Source: Rhyacichthys aspro (lineage: Eukaryota > Chordata > Actinopteri > Gobiiformes > Rhyacichthyidae). Taken from it: a DNA stretch of 64,000 nucleotides. The stretch's first letter is position 1, and each line of letters begins with the position of its first letter. Below are positions 51,471 through 64,000 of this stretch, piece after piece. The DNA lies in the NCBI GenBank assembly GCA_036850595.1, contig CM072148.1, positions 20,640,731-20,704,730 of the forward strand, given 5' to 3'. The notes beneath the pieces were generated by a model that did no database searches, had not been told where the DNA came from, and worked only from the letters and a program-made list of their open reading frames with translations. The position numbers and the translations under genes were made by a program.

Positions 51471-51798
51471 CTGTGGTGTCAAACTCAAGGTGGTGAGGGG
51501 CCGCAAAGGTTAATAAGAATCCTTTCAAGGGCGGAAAATAGTGACATTTGGAAGCTTTTATTAAACTTGTGTGTGAGATTTCATCTTCATTTGAGTCTTA
51601 CAAAAGTTATCACATAAACCATTATTTCCTCCTTTCATGGAAACTGGATTTTGGATTTGAAGAGGTTTTAAACAGATTTCAACAGATTTTAGATGGATTT
51701 GAACAGGTTTTAGTTGAACTTCAACAGATTTGTTTTATCTTTGTAGCAAAAATCAAATCCATCTAATTTAAAATACAAATGTAACTTTGCAACATTCA
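51471..51798 (+). mobile_element. hAT-like MITE with internal minisatellite, copy 3 (right end lost)
   Basis: Starts ctgtggtgtcaaactcaagg and gaggggccgcaaaggttaat. The internal motif gatttgaacaggttttagtt is present in only about four units. The right terminus is not recognisable. Confidence 0.65.
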
Positions 51799-52199
51799 AG
51801 CATTATAATCTAGTTTTGGTTCATTTTGAGACTATGGCAGGGCAATTTACACTATGGGGGGAAACTCTTTTCAATGTGTTGGAAAAAACTGACCAGGCCT
51901 GGTGGAAATAAGTCATAATGATAGTTATTGTGATGTGATGGTTTATTTGTTCTAAGGCACATAATTTACAGAATAAACATGATGGAGCTTGTTCTCCAGC
52001 AGTGCTCAAATTGCCGTCTCTTGGCAGAATGGAAAGTAATGGCTTATTTTATACTTAATCAATTTATACTGCTGAAAACTGGAAGATTTTACTTAATGCA
52101 CTTTTAATACACTTCAAAAACTTTCACCGAACCCGAGTCACATGTTTTGTCGACACTGTGCAGCCCCACTGTGAAGGTTTTTTCTAAAGTGGGTTAAAG

Positions 52200-52460
52200 T
52201 AAGTTAAGGTGCCCTCGCCCTCTGGAGTGAGCACTGTAGTTTGGAGCCGCGGAGCTTGTTAGTGGCGTCTGTCCTTGTGTCGCGGCTAAACGCGGTGCAG
52301 ACAGGGCCTGGGGAGACGCCGGCATGGGGCTGGGCCTGGCTCTTAATTGAATGGAGCTGATGCGGTTGCATTAATCAGTAATGGGGCGGCGTGCTGCGCT
52401 CAGCCACCACTTGCCGCAGCAGGAGGGGCTTCTGATGGGGGGCCCTGACATTTTCACAGT
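52200..52460. promoter_or_regulatory. Candidate conserved non-coding element E
   Basis: GC-rich island with TTAATTGA (52343) and GCATTAATCA (52368) close together, surrounded by AT-rich DNA. No meaningful reading frame. This is the most enhancer-like block of the intergenic region. Confidence 0.45.
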
Positions 52461-53014
52461 GTGAGGAGGAAAAACAGAGATGTGCTCACGTCTCAGGAGT
52501 AAAGGTTGGACTAGAGACGAGGGTTTTATATCAAATGTTCAACTTGTACTCGTCTAAAGCACAAATTTCTGCAGAGTTTGTCCTGGAGGATGTGGGAGCT
52601 TTTATGCAATTTATTACAGCACTATTTCACTTTTTTTCTTTTTGTCTCATACCAACATCAGCTTTCTATCTGAAAATTACACAATAATTATTTTTATTTT
52701 TGCCTTGTCCTTCATGTAAACCAGTGAGGTAATGAGGTGAGAAAATGATTTAATGTTTTTTCATCCACAGCAAATACAGTATATACAGTGTATCCCACTG
52801 AGAGATGCCATAGTAACCATGTGATTAATTTACCATTTACCTCTGCAGGGCTCATTGTTAGGCTTCTGCCGCAATCACAGTCAAAACATCAGATGCATGG
52901 TTGAAAATGTTCAAGTCCTGCGGTAGTGTATCATCATATCAATAAAACACTCTTTGCATTTGTCTACCATGAAACATATATATTTAAAGCTAAATTTTCA
53001 TAATTTTCTGCCCA

Positions 53015-53215
53015 GAGTGTGCAAACTGAGCACTGCTGGAGGAGAAGCACACTCAGGTCTTTTTTGCTGTAGGTTTGTGGCAATTATGTGTAACTAAATT
53101 CATTTTATTTCGGATATTTAAAAAAATGAATTAGACCTATTTCTAGAGGGTTTGTTCATAGACAATAGAGTGTTCTCTTCTTCTGCATGTCCCCAAAATG
53201 CAAAAAAGTACACAT
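53015..53215 (+). mobile_element. R3 repeat, decayed
   Basis: gcaaactgagcactgctgga, ggagaagcacac, tagacctatttctagag and tgcatgtcccc follow the order of the copy at 33305. Confidence 0.45.
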
Positions 53216-53229
53216 CTAACCCTCAAGAT

Positions 53230-55580
53230 TTTCTCAAAATAGTGACTTTGACGATTTAAGTCAGTGGTATTTCCTGTTGTTTTATATGAGTACACAAGAT
53301 ACAGGTACTAAGCTGCAGTGTCTCTGCAATAGTCAAAAGCATCTTGTTTATGCTGACTTTGTATTTTTTTGTGGCTAAAAATCCTTAAAAAAAGTCTGTT
53401 TAAGTTGTGCACTTAACTTAAGGCTCCATGCAGTACAGTGTAATCTTTACTCACCAAAATATCTTATATTATTAAGAGCTCTCCATAGATGAAAATAAAA
53501 TAGAACACACCTGTTTCTTAATATTATTTTTTCTTGCCAGGGGAGATTCATTTGCTCAGCATGTGCATGTACTATTGGAGAGAGTCTGCTTCATCCAAAC
53601 ATGTCCTCACCCCTGTTTCTTTCTAAATGATAGAAAAACCCCAAATAAAATCTTTACATTAATTACTGCTTTATGCTTTAATATTACATTATTCTTTTCT
53701 AGTTACATAAGTCAGTCCTGTGGTTAATTTCTAGACTGGAGGTGTCCTGCCTGTAATAGCCTGAAGCTGCTTATGCCCCATAACAGTATAAGAAAAAAAA
53801 AAAAATAGAAATGAATGATTACTTTCAGATGATTTCAGTTCATATCCTGTAAAAGTCCCAAAAACGATCCTGATGGAAATTTTTTCTTAAGATTACAATT
53901 TCTTCAACGACCCAGGACAAGGATTCAGACCAGGACTTTACAGATTTTGTGATGTCACAAATGACTCTAACCTAGACCTAAACATCATTGGTCCATGTTT
54001 AAACACACTCAGCCAAACACCCTTTGGTGGAACCCAGCTCTTAGGTTTTGTTGTGGGCCAATCACAACAGTGAATGTACAGAGAGGACCCAAACTGAACA
54101 ATTTTCACTGACATGGAGCGTCATTAATATATTAGTGCAATGTATTTGAAAATGATCATAATTTCTTTTAATGGATCTACATTACAGCTGAATAAGGGAT
54201 CTATGCAGTCAGTTTTCATGAAGAAAGGCTGCTCCTCAAAATATTCAGCATCCATGTATTCAAATTTAGTCACACACAGACTATGGAGCAGCCATATATG
54301 TGCAAATTAGCTGCGTATGACTCCGCTCACACACACGCCATATATATATCTATAGAGGCCCTCCTTTTGGAGCCTTAGGCAGAGTGTGAGAATAAATATT
54401 TGATAGGAGGATGACCTACTTCCTGTGCCCTGAAAAGTTATTTGTCTTTTTCTGCCTCCATCCACCACAGAGGCCACTTTCCTCAGGGCCTGCAGCGGCA
54501 ACAGAGCAGAGAGTTACGTAAAAAAAAGAAAAAGAAAAAAAAGCACAGAGAGAATAAAAAAGACAAATGGCTGAGAGCAGACAAGATGCAGAGGGAGTAA
54601 TACGTAGATGCTCAGAGGTGGAGAGAGTTCCCTTGAATAATGTTGTGAGTTATGTGTTAAATAGAATGTGATTTTATTGTTTACATTAGGTCAGGGATAA
54701 AGTGGGTATTAAATATTCACAATGTTACATCATGTTTGTTCAGGGGAAATGGAGGAGCTAAGTCATTTTTCCAGGTCTAAAACAGGTGGAGCTTAGTCTG
54801 TGATTGGACAGAACACTTTAAAGGAAACAGGCCTTTTTCTTATTTCCATAGCAGGGAATCGAACCCTGACTTTGTTATTATGAAATGATGCACTCTACTT
54901 TAGAGTCATATATGCACAGTCATGTTACTCTTTTAATGTTCATTTGTAAAATACCAATAACTGCATGGACAGAAGCAGGAAGTGGTTCTATTCTGTTCCA
55001 TCAAATCATGCTGTAAGGTCCAACCCTTTTGTTTATTCTCTGTTTTTTTGTCTCATTCCATTTTTCAGTTTTTTATTTGAACAATTAAACATACCACTTT
55101 GAAGTATATCAAAAATATCCATCATTAGTTAGTGCTCAACAGGAAGAAGTGCAAACTCCTACCCCCATTACTCTCACTGTATACAATTGTTGGGGAGTAT
55201 TAACTGAGTGGAGGCTAAAGACATTGTGAATGATCTTAAGCAGTAGTACGGGACGCGGAGACAGAGTAACAGTGTTGAGCAGTCAAGTCTGGCTACACTT
55301 CCACAGGGAATTATTTATAAAGGCTTGTACTGCTTCACTACAAATGCAATCCAGCCTTAAGGTCAAGCCTCACCTCAAGGCTAGATATCTAGTGATGCTG
55401 TTGTATGTTACAAAGATGAGGTATCAGTGCAAGTATGTATTTGATTGATTAGACCGGACTAGGGTCAGATCTATCAGAGATGCACTGGGCAACGAATAGT
55501 TTGGGATTCAGTGCTAAAGCTACAGCCTTAATAAGAGAATGGCATTTAGCTACAGCAGTGACAGGGGAAAAGCAGCACAT
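53230..55580. other. Intergenic
   Basis: An A-rich tract at 54521-54545 and scattered CCAAT-like phrases; no gene recognised. Confidence 0.5.
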
Positions 55581-55582
55581 TT

Positions 55583-56035
55583 AAAGCTTCCCTAGACAAT
55601 TTGTTTTTACCGTTGCTATCTCCGACACCACTCATCCCCAACGGCAGCCTAGGGACGTCTGCTGCTTTTCTTTTATTATCTCCAATTATCTCCTCCTCGT
55701 TAAACATTATGTGATTGAATTGACAGTTTTATTGCATTATTACATTATATACATTATCCCCAGTTCACGTTGCATCCTTTTTCTCTGTGTATGTTTTTCT
55801 TGTTTGAGCTGCGTTAAAATACAAATTCAACACAATGTACACTTTCTCTGCAGCAATTACTTACTGTTGAAAAGCCAGTGTCAACCAATGGGAGTGCTTC
55901 TTTTTACAGAAGTGAGCTGTGATTGGTCAAAGCTCCTGTTCAGAACTGAAAAATCTCGTCTTGAAAATTATCCTTGATAATAAAACCTAGATGACTTCTA
56001 AAGGTCTCACTTTCACAGATGATGATTGAAGGTTT
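55583..56035 (+). mobile_element. Interspersed repeat, family R1
   Basis: Starts gcttccctagacaatttg and caccactcatccccaacggc, contains caaccaatgggagtgc and gattggtcaaagctcctgtt, and ends gatgacttctaaaggtct plus ttcacagatgatg. Confidence 0.5.
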
Positions 56036-56604
56036 TTTTGTTTTTTTTTCACAAGCACAACAAATTGCATAGTTTTTGTTTTAAATCTAGGCATCTTCTT
56101 CTTCTTCTTTTGAATGAATTGTTTTTTGTTTTTAGTTTTTTTTTGTTCTGTTTTTTGAGCTTTGTGGTTTGTTGTTGTGACTTACCCTTCAGTGCCGACA
56201 TAAAATTGCCCAATTTTTTAAGAAATTATGATATGGGACAACCTTTATAAACTGCTTTCTAAAGAGTGCATTTAGGTAAAGAATATACTATAATCCATTG
56301 TTCATTTGCTCAATTGAAAAGCAAGGTAAAAGCAATTGCAAAAAGATAGAACCCTCTTTGGAGTCTAGGTTTGTTTATATATGGAGAAAAAAAAATGTTG
56401 TGCCTTGGTCTTAATATGAGGAATAAACATCCTCACTTGGACAATTCATCTATTTAAGTGTGCAAAAATGAAGCCAAAATGCTAAAAACATGGGCATATT
56501 GGGGTACTACCTTTAGCACATAACTTTAAAAAAGACAACAAAAGATATACAGTTTAAATGAAAAGGATGAAAGTACAAAAAGACACAAGGAACAAGTCGA
56601 GTTC

Positions 56605-56628
56605 TTTATTTTCACAACAAAATTTATT
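56605..56628 (-). terminator. Minus-strand poly(A) signals of a convergent transcript
   Basis: On the minus strand AATAAA occurs at 56628-56623 and again at 56610-56605, followed by ccttgtgtctttttgtactt, a GT/T-rich downstream element. Together they form a complete-looking 3' end. Confidence 0.4.
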
Positions 56629-57338
56629 AGAAGAATAGTGGTTTTGAAAAGAAGGTTCTAGCATCCAGTGAATACTACCTTACACAACATTACAGCTGAA
56701 ATGTGTGGCAAAAATGGCAATGTTATTTTTTCTTATCAAATTGAATATAACATAACCAGTAAAATATTTTACACATGCACAAAGACAGATCTAATCAGCG
56801 TCGTTCAATGCAAAATTAAGTATAAATAAAACAAACCAAAAAAAAAGACTGCTTGAAATCAAATCATCTTTTATCTTTTCATCAAATAAAAATCACAGAC
56901 ATTTTTATTATTCGTAAGCCCAATCATAAAATCAGATTGCATTCAAAAACAGGGAAAGAGAAAACAAAATAGTGCAGTCAATCAAACTAAAACCGATTCT
57001 TGTGATCCTTTAAGTGCTCATTTACACGGACATTGATAATATAAGCCTAGAAGAATAAACTCACGAGGTACAAAATAAGACAAAACCAAAAAATATTGTA
57101 CATAAATAAAACTACAATATGAGAAAATATTTTAAATTATACATATTTTGTCAAACTGTAAACAGTAGATATTGAAAAATGAGGTCCATCTGGGTTTTTT
57201 TTTTTTTTTTCTTTTTTTTTCTTTTTGGAGAACCAGTGTGTGCTGTGTGCGTGAGTGTGTGTGGAGTTTGTGTGTGAGAGGTAAAGTCCGTCGGGACCAA
57301 ACCTTGAAGGGGGCGTGGCGTCCTGAGCATCGGCACAG

Positions 57339-57350
57339 TGCCCCCTGGAG
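57339..57350 (-). promoter_or_regulatory. CTCF-like motif
   Basis: The minus strand reads GCTCCAGGGGGCACTG here, matching 13 of 16 positions of CCACCAGGGGGCGCTG. A GC box (gggggcgtggc) lies 30 bases to the left. Confidence 0.4.
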
Positions 57351-60300
57351 CCCACTGGACCGGAAGGAATGAGGTATATATTTATATCGTCAAACCCGAA
57401 AAAACTCAGCGGAGAAAGGAGGAACGGACCCAGCAGGCTCCCCGGTGGGCGTCCAGCCACCCGTTACACACCGAGGTGAGACTAGGAGACGTGAGTAACC
57501 TCAGCGGACAACGATACGACCCGAAGAACAACGGCTTACTTTGCTTAAAAACCAAACTACTGTACAACTAACGAACCCATGGACCACACTCTGGCAGTTT
57601 CCACACCATTGGAGACAGTGATATCTACGAACCGACCAAACCAGGAATATATCAGAGGTAATCCCGCTCTATTTGTCTTTACAGTTCGCTTTAGTGATAT
57701 AAATGTGGTAAAATGAGACCAAAGTAGAACCAACAACAGGCCAAGAAATCAGCTTGCAAGCTAACTTGTCCACTAGCAGTTAGCAACTTGTAGCAAAACT
57801 CTTTCACACTTGGTCACTTTTAGTCAAAAAACTTTAGAAGTTAGCATTTATGAACCAAAGCTAATGAAAGCAAACCAACAGCATTTGGAAGTGGTCTGGA
57901 TTTAGTTTGAGTCTAGTCCAAAGGGAGATATTTTAGTGCCTCACTAAGCTGAAATGCACCATGTGGCTAAGCTAATGTATTGTGGCATTTTAAAAACAGT
58001 CAAAAGGACTTCATCCACTACTTTTCCACCAAAATCAATAAAAAAAACCCCAACCAATCAGTTCATTACGATTTAAAAATAGCTTTAGCGTTTAGCGAGA
58101 AGCCAGCTGATGATGCTGGCAGAAAAGCACCATGCTAACATTAGCCGGTAGTTTTATGCTGTTTAGCGAGCAGAACTTAATTTACCAAAATACATCAGTT
58201 ACAAAGACTGTGCTCCAAGAATTCCTCTAAATCAATCGAAAAAGGAAAGTAACTATGATTTAGGGACAGTTGTTGCCACTAGTTGTTACCAGTGGGTTGT
58301 TGTTTTAGCCTAGCCATGTCATAATGTTACCCAGATAGCATTTGTTTTTTAATTTGTTGTTGAAAAGCAAATTAAGCGCCTGTAATCAACCTGGCCTAAA
58401 ATATAATGGTGGAAATCTTAATGACTAGACTCAATTTTGGCCGGAAAGCCGACTACAATTTGAACACAAGAACTGTCCTTTTGTTGTTTTTTTTGTTTGG
58501 TTCAAGCCTGAGTTTGATTCATTTTAAAGGGACCAAGTGTGAAATCCTTATAAACAAACCACAAGTGACAAAAGAGGTTGTCCTGAAAGCCAGAAGCAGC
58601 TTCACCAACTTCCAAAATTGGACTTTATTCTTCAGTCTGACCTGGCCTTCCATCACAGCCCAAGTCCAGCCAAAAGGTCCAATGTAGTTTCCTGGTTTGT
58701 ACAGTGAGTGAGGCTGTGTAGGTTTTCCCTGAAGCTTAAAAAAATAACAGAAGGCAGATCTTCCACATTCCGCTGTGTTGTATGTTTAACTAAATTGGCA
58801 GCAGAAAAACAGAAACGTTATAGCACTTGAATGAACCAGACGGAAACTTCAACATGGCTTTACTATCACTGCAGCGTTCGCAAGCTTTGCACAAACTGAG
58901 CGAAAGGATTGGTCTTTGATCACTGTGAGTTGTCACTGAGTTGGTGCCTGCCACAGAGACAATGGTTGCAAAGACCCCTGAACTGAGAAAGTTGACATTC
59001 ATAAGTTACTAAAATATCCAGAGGTATCACAAAAAGAGACAACTCCAAAAAGTTAAACCCAGGAGTTGAACAGAAAACAACAAAACCTTAAGAAAACTGA
59101 GTTTCATTGAGATTTTGGAGGTAATTTTGTGTCTTTGTAGAAACAGTTTGATTAAAAAGTATTAGTTATGGATGGTCACTGCTAGGCCTCGGTTAAGTAC
59201 CTGAATAAGAGTGAAGCAGTGTTGGTCCCTGAGGGTCTGAGGGTACATTAATTTGGGTCTGTCAGTTTTGTACAGACAGATACAGAAATACAATGCTTCC
59301 GATTGGTTCTCTGTTGAGTTTGTAAAAGAGCACAGGCAGATCTCTAAAAGGAGCTGCTGTGAGTCTAAAACATGGCAGAAGAACGATAAAGGAAATCAAA
59401 GTGAGCTTTTTGCATTATTCTTCACAACCACACGGATTCACACTCATACACACTTTTATTGTTACTTTACACAAGGAAAAATGATTGCAAAAGAGCGTTA
59501 GCCAAAAACCACTACGAAAGCTGTTGCAATGACAAACAAACACCTTAGGTGCTCCTTCTTCTCAGGAAAGGGATTTTTTTCTCAGGGCAATATTTCATAT
59601 TCAAAACATCAGAATCTGTCCTGCGGACAACATCCAAAAGCGCTTTTGGATTAACCAGCCTCTTCAAACAAAAGGACTGATACGGGGGTATTTACACCAG
59701 CATGCAAAAATATCGAGAGGGTTCACGAAACTGTCCACCGCTCCCCGCTGAGCAACAGGGAAATGCTTCTTCTACGTCTTCTGCCTGAACCAAAGCAGGA
59801 TCATCTCTCTCCCAACGCCTTCATTAAAACAGTCTTAAAACACCAACCATTCCTCCTCAGTGCCTTCACTATACAGTCCGGCCTCACCTGATAAAAGACA
59901 GGCAAGGGCTGATGGGTAAAGCAGTAATATGTACAACCATGACCCCACCCCGCCCCAAAGTGAATCTCATGTCCACGTCACAGACACACTGTCTGTACAG
60001 TGTGGCTTTAGAAAAGAAAGCCCCTTCCCTCCCTCCCAACATCCCACTCCCCTTTTCACAAAATCAGGCTTCAAAATACTACAACTACACTATGTCCTAT
60101 GCCACTACGTCTTCGTCTCCTGTTAACAAAACGTCGCCCCTTCGCCTTATGCTACATCAAGGGAGCAGAGTAAGAAACATCAAAAGCAACAGATTGGGAG
60201 TGATTTTATCTAACATACTGCACTGGACTTCTGTATTGGTTCCCTGAATCATCACTGGAAAAGGCGCATCCTTCTCCGTTTCAAGATAAAAGTATACGAC

Positions 60301-62120
60301 ATTAGAGATTTGTATTTACATATGCATTGTGTTTATGTCTGCGTGGGGCTTGTATAGGAATATCTATGTGCACATATATTTCTTATTCTTAAATATGTAT
60401 AGTTAAATTAGAGGTTAGTTGTGTTTGTGTTTTTTTTTACATTCAGTTTTTAACAAAGATAAGAGTTGAGGAAGAGGTATGAGAACAAAAAGGTGAAAAA
60501 ACTATTTTAGCAAACCCACTTTTAACTCTTAAACGTATGTCATTGCTTTGAGGAACCCCGTTGCAGTGAGGCGTAATGCTGCTAGACACACGACATCTAA
60601 AGATGGACCAAGTGAGGTTAAAAAAAAAAACAGAACAAAGAGCCAGAATGGTTGTTTAGTTTTTGCACAGCCTGATTGGTTTTAGATTGAATCTGAACAG
60701 TGATTGGTCCTTAGCTGTTAATCCCATTAAATACTTTTGAATAATTTGATACTTTAAATTATAGAAAATTAGCTAAGTAGCTGAGAAGTTATAGCATAAC
60801 TGTGCCCTGTTATAAACTGGACCATTGGCCACTGTTGGCCAGCACTTTTTTAAAAGGGAAACAAATAGAACTTTCTTGCAGTACCACAACTGGCCACTAG
60901 TGGAATTGAAAAATGAGCTGAGAATTAACGCCATCTCCCAATAACCATGCTCCATGAGGAAACACACAATAGAAGTAATTTTTCAAGCTTTTTAGCATTA
61001 CTAAAATGTTCAGCCAAATATAATTTTGTCATTGCAGTATCACAGTTGGCCACTAGTGAAATTAGTAGCTTAGCTGTAAATTAACAGCAAATACATTTCT
61101 CATAATAAATTTAGGTAGGGAATAAAATATTGGCTCACACTGCAGAAACATTAGATACTATTCAAAATGGCTTCACTGTGTCCATCTTTATCTGTTTTTG
61201 ACTACGATATTCAAAAACAATGGGTTGCTAAAGGTATTATACTAAGAATGTTCACTAATCAATGGACGGATTACATAATGAAGACGTGAAATCAAAAATT
61301 AATATGAACCTCTACTGGGCACTACACACTACATGGCAACAACAAGAAGCAAAAAAAGGTGAAAAAAGACAGAAAATAGAAAATAGGAAAGTGCCCGAGA
61401 AGGGATAAGGTTAATGGACGGGATCTGACAGGACATGGAGGTTGTCAAGGTTACATGGAAATCTTTTCTGAGGTATTCTGTGTTGTAAGTTTTTTTTTTT
61501 CTTCTTTACATTTTTGCACATCAAGAAACACCGAGATGGAAAACATCATCAAAGACTGAATGAAGGGCCGTACACTTAGAGTTACCCCCTAAAATGCATC
61601 TTTCCATATTAGGGAAGGTAACAGTCCAAGTTTTGTAGGTTAGATCTCAGAGGACCTACATGGTGGACTAAACGTAAGCTCCACGTGAGCCTCCCCTGCT
61701 AAGAGTTTATTTACAATCCTTGCTGTTAATAAAGCACTGAAAAAGGTATTTGGCTGAAAATAATTTACAGGATCTGTCAAAAATAATAGAAAAAGGCTCT
61801 GAAAGGCCCTTTTAAGCGTGGCTCTGGAAGCTTGCCAGAGGAAACGTCTGTTCAGAGTTTTCTATTTCGCCGTTATCAAAACTTCCTGGCTGACTAAACT
61901 TGTGCCCAGAGATCACGAGCTTGTCTGACCTGACTATCGATCGACGGTGCTCATAAGCAGTTATAAATACACTCGTTTTATGCATGTAGTGTAGACTTCA
62001 CCAGCGAAAGGTAACAAAACGGTCGCCAAAGAGATATTCAAAGTCACGTTTCCAATAAGGAGTGCGGTGCGGGTTGGGCTGGTACGGTGCCGTTTGGTTT
62101 CGCTAAACCCCAAGGAGGCT

Positions 62121-62140
62121 TGACGTAAACAGTGACGTCA
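62121..62140. promoter_or_regulatory. Paired CRE-like sites
   Basis: TGACGTAA (62121-62128) and the full palindromic CRE TGACGTCA (62133-62140) lie four bases apart in a CG-richer stretch. Confidence 0.4.
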
Positions 62141-64000
62141 TTCAAATCGTAATTGAAGAAAATTTCTAAAATGTAGGTCGGTTGCTAATAACTAGAACAA
62201 CAAAACAAGTGCAAGAGTGTCAGAGGCTGGAGGTATAGCCGTAGATTGCTACAAGAGACAATGAATACATTTATTTAATTCATAAAGAGCGATTAGACAC
62301 AAACTCTGCATAACCAGAATAAGCTAATAAATGCTAGTTTTGTTGGCATGTATTTGAATCAAGAACAATTTTTTGCATTATTTCTTTTTGAAATATGATT
62401 TTTATAATGCAGGTTTTAATTTGGGAAAAGATTGGTGTTTTTAGGTTTGTCCTTTCGACTCTTTTTACTCGAGTAATGATTGCCCAATCAACAGACTGCA
62501 GTGTTTAGCTCCGCTAAAGCTGGAAGCTGTACAGTACACTTACATGGGATGCTATGTACCCCTTTTGGAGATGGAAATGCCTCTTAAAGCGTACCATACT
62601 GACCCAACCCTCACTGTACTGCTCGAGTGAAAACGTGCCTTAACTGCAGAAGACCTCATTATAAGTCGAAGAACAGTAAACAAAGAGGATCACATCAATG
62701 CAATGAAACACAACCTCTCTCCGAAAGATGTTTTTTTTTTCTCTTTTTTTTTTTCCTTATTTTTGAACACATAAACCTAAAGCCCCAGCCTTTCGCCCTG
62801 ACACATCAAAAACAAGAGATCAGAGACATCATACAACATAGAAAACCAAACCTTTAAAATATTGAGTCTCTTTTGTGGAGAGCAGGCATAAAATTTTCAC
62901 CAATGGCTAAAATATTAACCACCTGCCAAACATACTTAATGTATATAGGCTCCTTCAGTGTGTGTTTGCTCCCAGAAATAGTACGGAAAGATAATCAGCC
63001 CACATCCCCCTACGCCAAAGGGCAAAGCCTCTGTGAAAAATAAAATGAGAATGATTTAGGAAAGACAGTGTACGGAGGTGTCACGGTTTGGGCAATTTAA
63101 CCCCGAGAGGTAAACGGAGCCGGACACATCCAGGAAAAGCTCATCTCTCAAGGGACGATTGGCAAAGTGTCAGCCCCAAGGAGCTCACGCTTCACTGGGC
63201 AAAGAAGATGACAGATTCAAGGGTCGAAGGTGGAGGATGAGCAATGGAAAAGGTTTTTTTATATTGGGTTTCATCAAAGAAAGTGACAATAAAATAAAAA
63301 AAAAGAGAGATGTGGAAGGATAAATAGATGTTTGGCGATTTTTGAATGACAAGACAATCAAGATGTTTTAATGGAAGAAACAGCAATTGAATGCACCATT
63401 GCAAGAAAGACAACTATGCTGCAGTAATCTAGAAAAATCCACACTATTCAAGCTCCAGTAAAAGGTTTATAAGGCTTGTGAATGAGAGGAAATGAAAATA
63501 TAAAAAATAGGCTACACTCTGTTGGGAGTTCAACCTTGACGCCTAAATTAGTTGGTACCTGAAGAAGGAAAGTGAGGTAGAAAGAGCTTGAGGATAGGCT
63601 TTGAAGAGATTCTAATTAAGATGTATACATCAGAGATTGAATCAGGGCATAGACAAAGTGTTGAAGGACTTCTTTTTTTTTAAGTACTAGATTCCTGTCA
63701 ATAGGGAAAGCAAGATTAAAATGTCAGTGAAGGAGAGCCAAATAACACTGAGATTTTAGCTTTTCTTAGAAGTCTTTGTTGTTTAAGTTTAGTCAGACAC
63801 TCCAATCCACCTCCACTTCTTTAAAGGACTGTTTCTGTGACGCTGTGTCTGGCTCTGTTTTAAAAGTAGAAGGGTGAAAGGAGTCAAGGCGAGAAACTGT
63901 CTGACTGCCTGTTGTGAGCGCTTGTTGATTTGGTTCGGCTGGTTAGATTAGATGTGATTAGTAACCAAGCCTTTATGATTAGACGTGTGATTAGTCTTTA

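Larger units (their letters stand above)
56590..64000 (-). other. Possible long 3' UTR of a convergent minus-strand gene
   Basis: Over 7 kb without a convincing exon, rich in A/T runs, ending in the poly(A) signals at 56.6 kb. In human the gene that converges on SLIT1 is LCOR, whose 3' UTR is long, so lcor is the first candidate, but no coding part is present to prove it. Sub-features inside are listed separately. Confidence 0.25.

Noticed and set aside
57137..57460. 107-codon minus-strand frame
   Set aside because: The translation depends on a poly-T tract and a GT repeat (Lys runs, His-Thr runs); no family recognised.
57560..57760. Minus-strand frame ending SNGVETARVWSMGSLVVQ
   Set aside because: No Met start or acceptor, only average codon bias, and it overlaps a better + strand exon candidate.
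59901..60250. Overlapping + frames of 65 and 111 codons
   Set aside because: No domain or splice context, and they lie in the presumed minus-strand 3' UTR.

Overview
This window looks like nuclear DNA of a teleost fish. It holds most of one vertebrate gene cut by many GT-AG introns, set in AT-rich DNA full of small DNA-transposon and SINE-like repeats of the kinds common in teleosts. The gene is a SLIT axon-guidance gene on the + strand, best matched to slit1. Thirty-four coding exons (3029..34757) join in one continuous frame of 1,423 residues plus a stop. The 5' part (signal peptide, first LRR N-cap and about three leucine-rich repeats) lies upstream of base 1. Teleosts often keep slit1a and slit1b; I cannot tell which this is.

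Layout: 1-3028 is an upstream intron. 3029-19059 encodes the rest of leucine-rich domain D1 and all of D2, D3 and D4, mostly as 72-nt or 144-nt repeat exons closed by about 164-nt cysteine cap exons. 24217-29000 encodes six EGF domains and the start of the laminin-G domain. 29728-34757 encodes the rest of laminin-G, three more EGF domains and the C-terminal cystine knot. D2 is the Robo-binding domain of the family, D4 the dimerisation domain, and the C-terminal half is the part released by proteolysis in SLIT2. A likely 3' UTR follows 34757, perhaps up to a poly(A) signal at 39620.

From about 39.6 kb to the end I find no recognisable complete gene. There are several repeats, several GC-richer blocks with homeodomain-type motifs that look like conserved non-coding elements, a short minus-strand coding-like C-terminus at 39661-39790, and minus-strand poly(A) signals near 56.6 kb. 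The last suggest that 56.6-64 kb is the long 3' UTR of a convergent gene. In human the convergent neighbour of SLIT1 is LCOR, but no LCOR coding sequence is visible here.

The most striking structure is a 30-unit, 31-bp minisatellite (10901-11829). Its first unit is the last 14 bases of a slit1 exon plus its splice donor, so the gene carries a train of copied 5' splice sites directly behind the real one.
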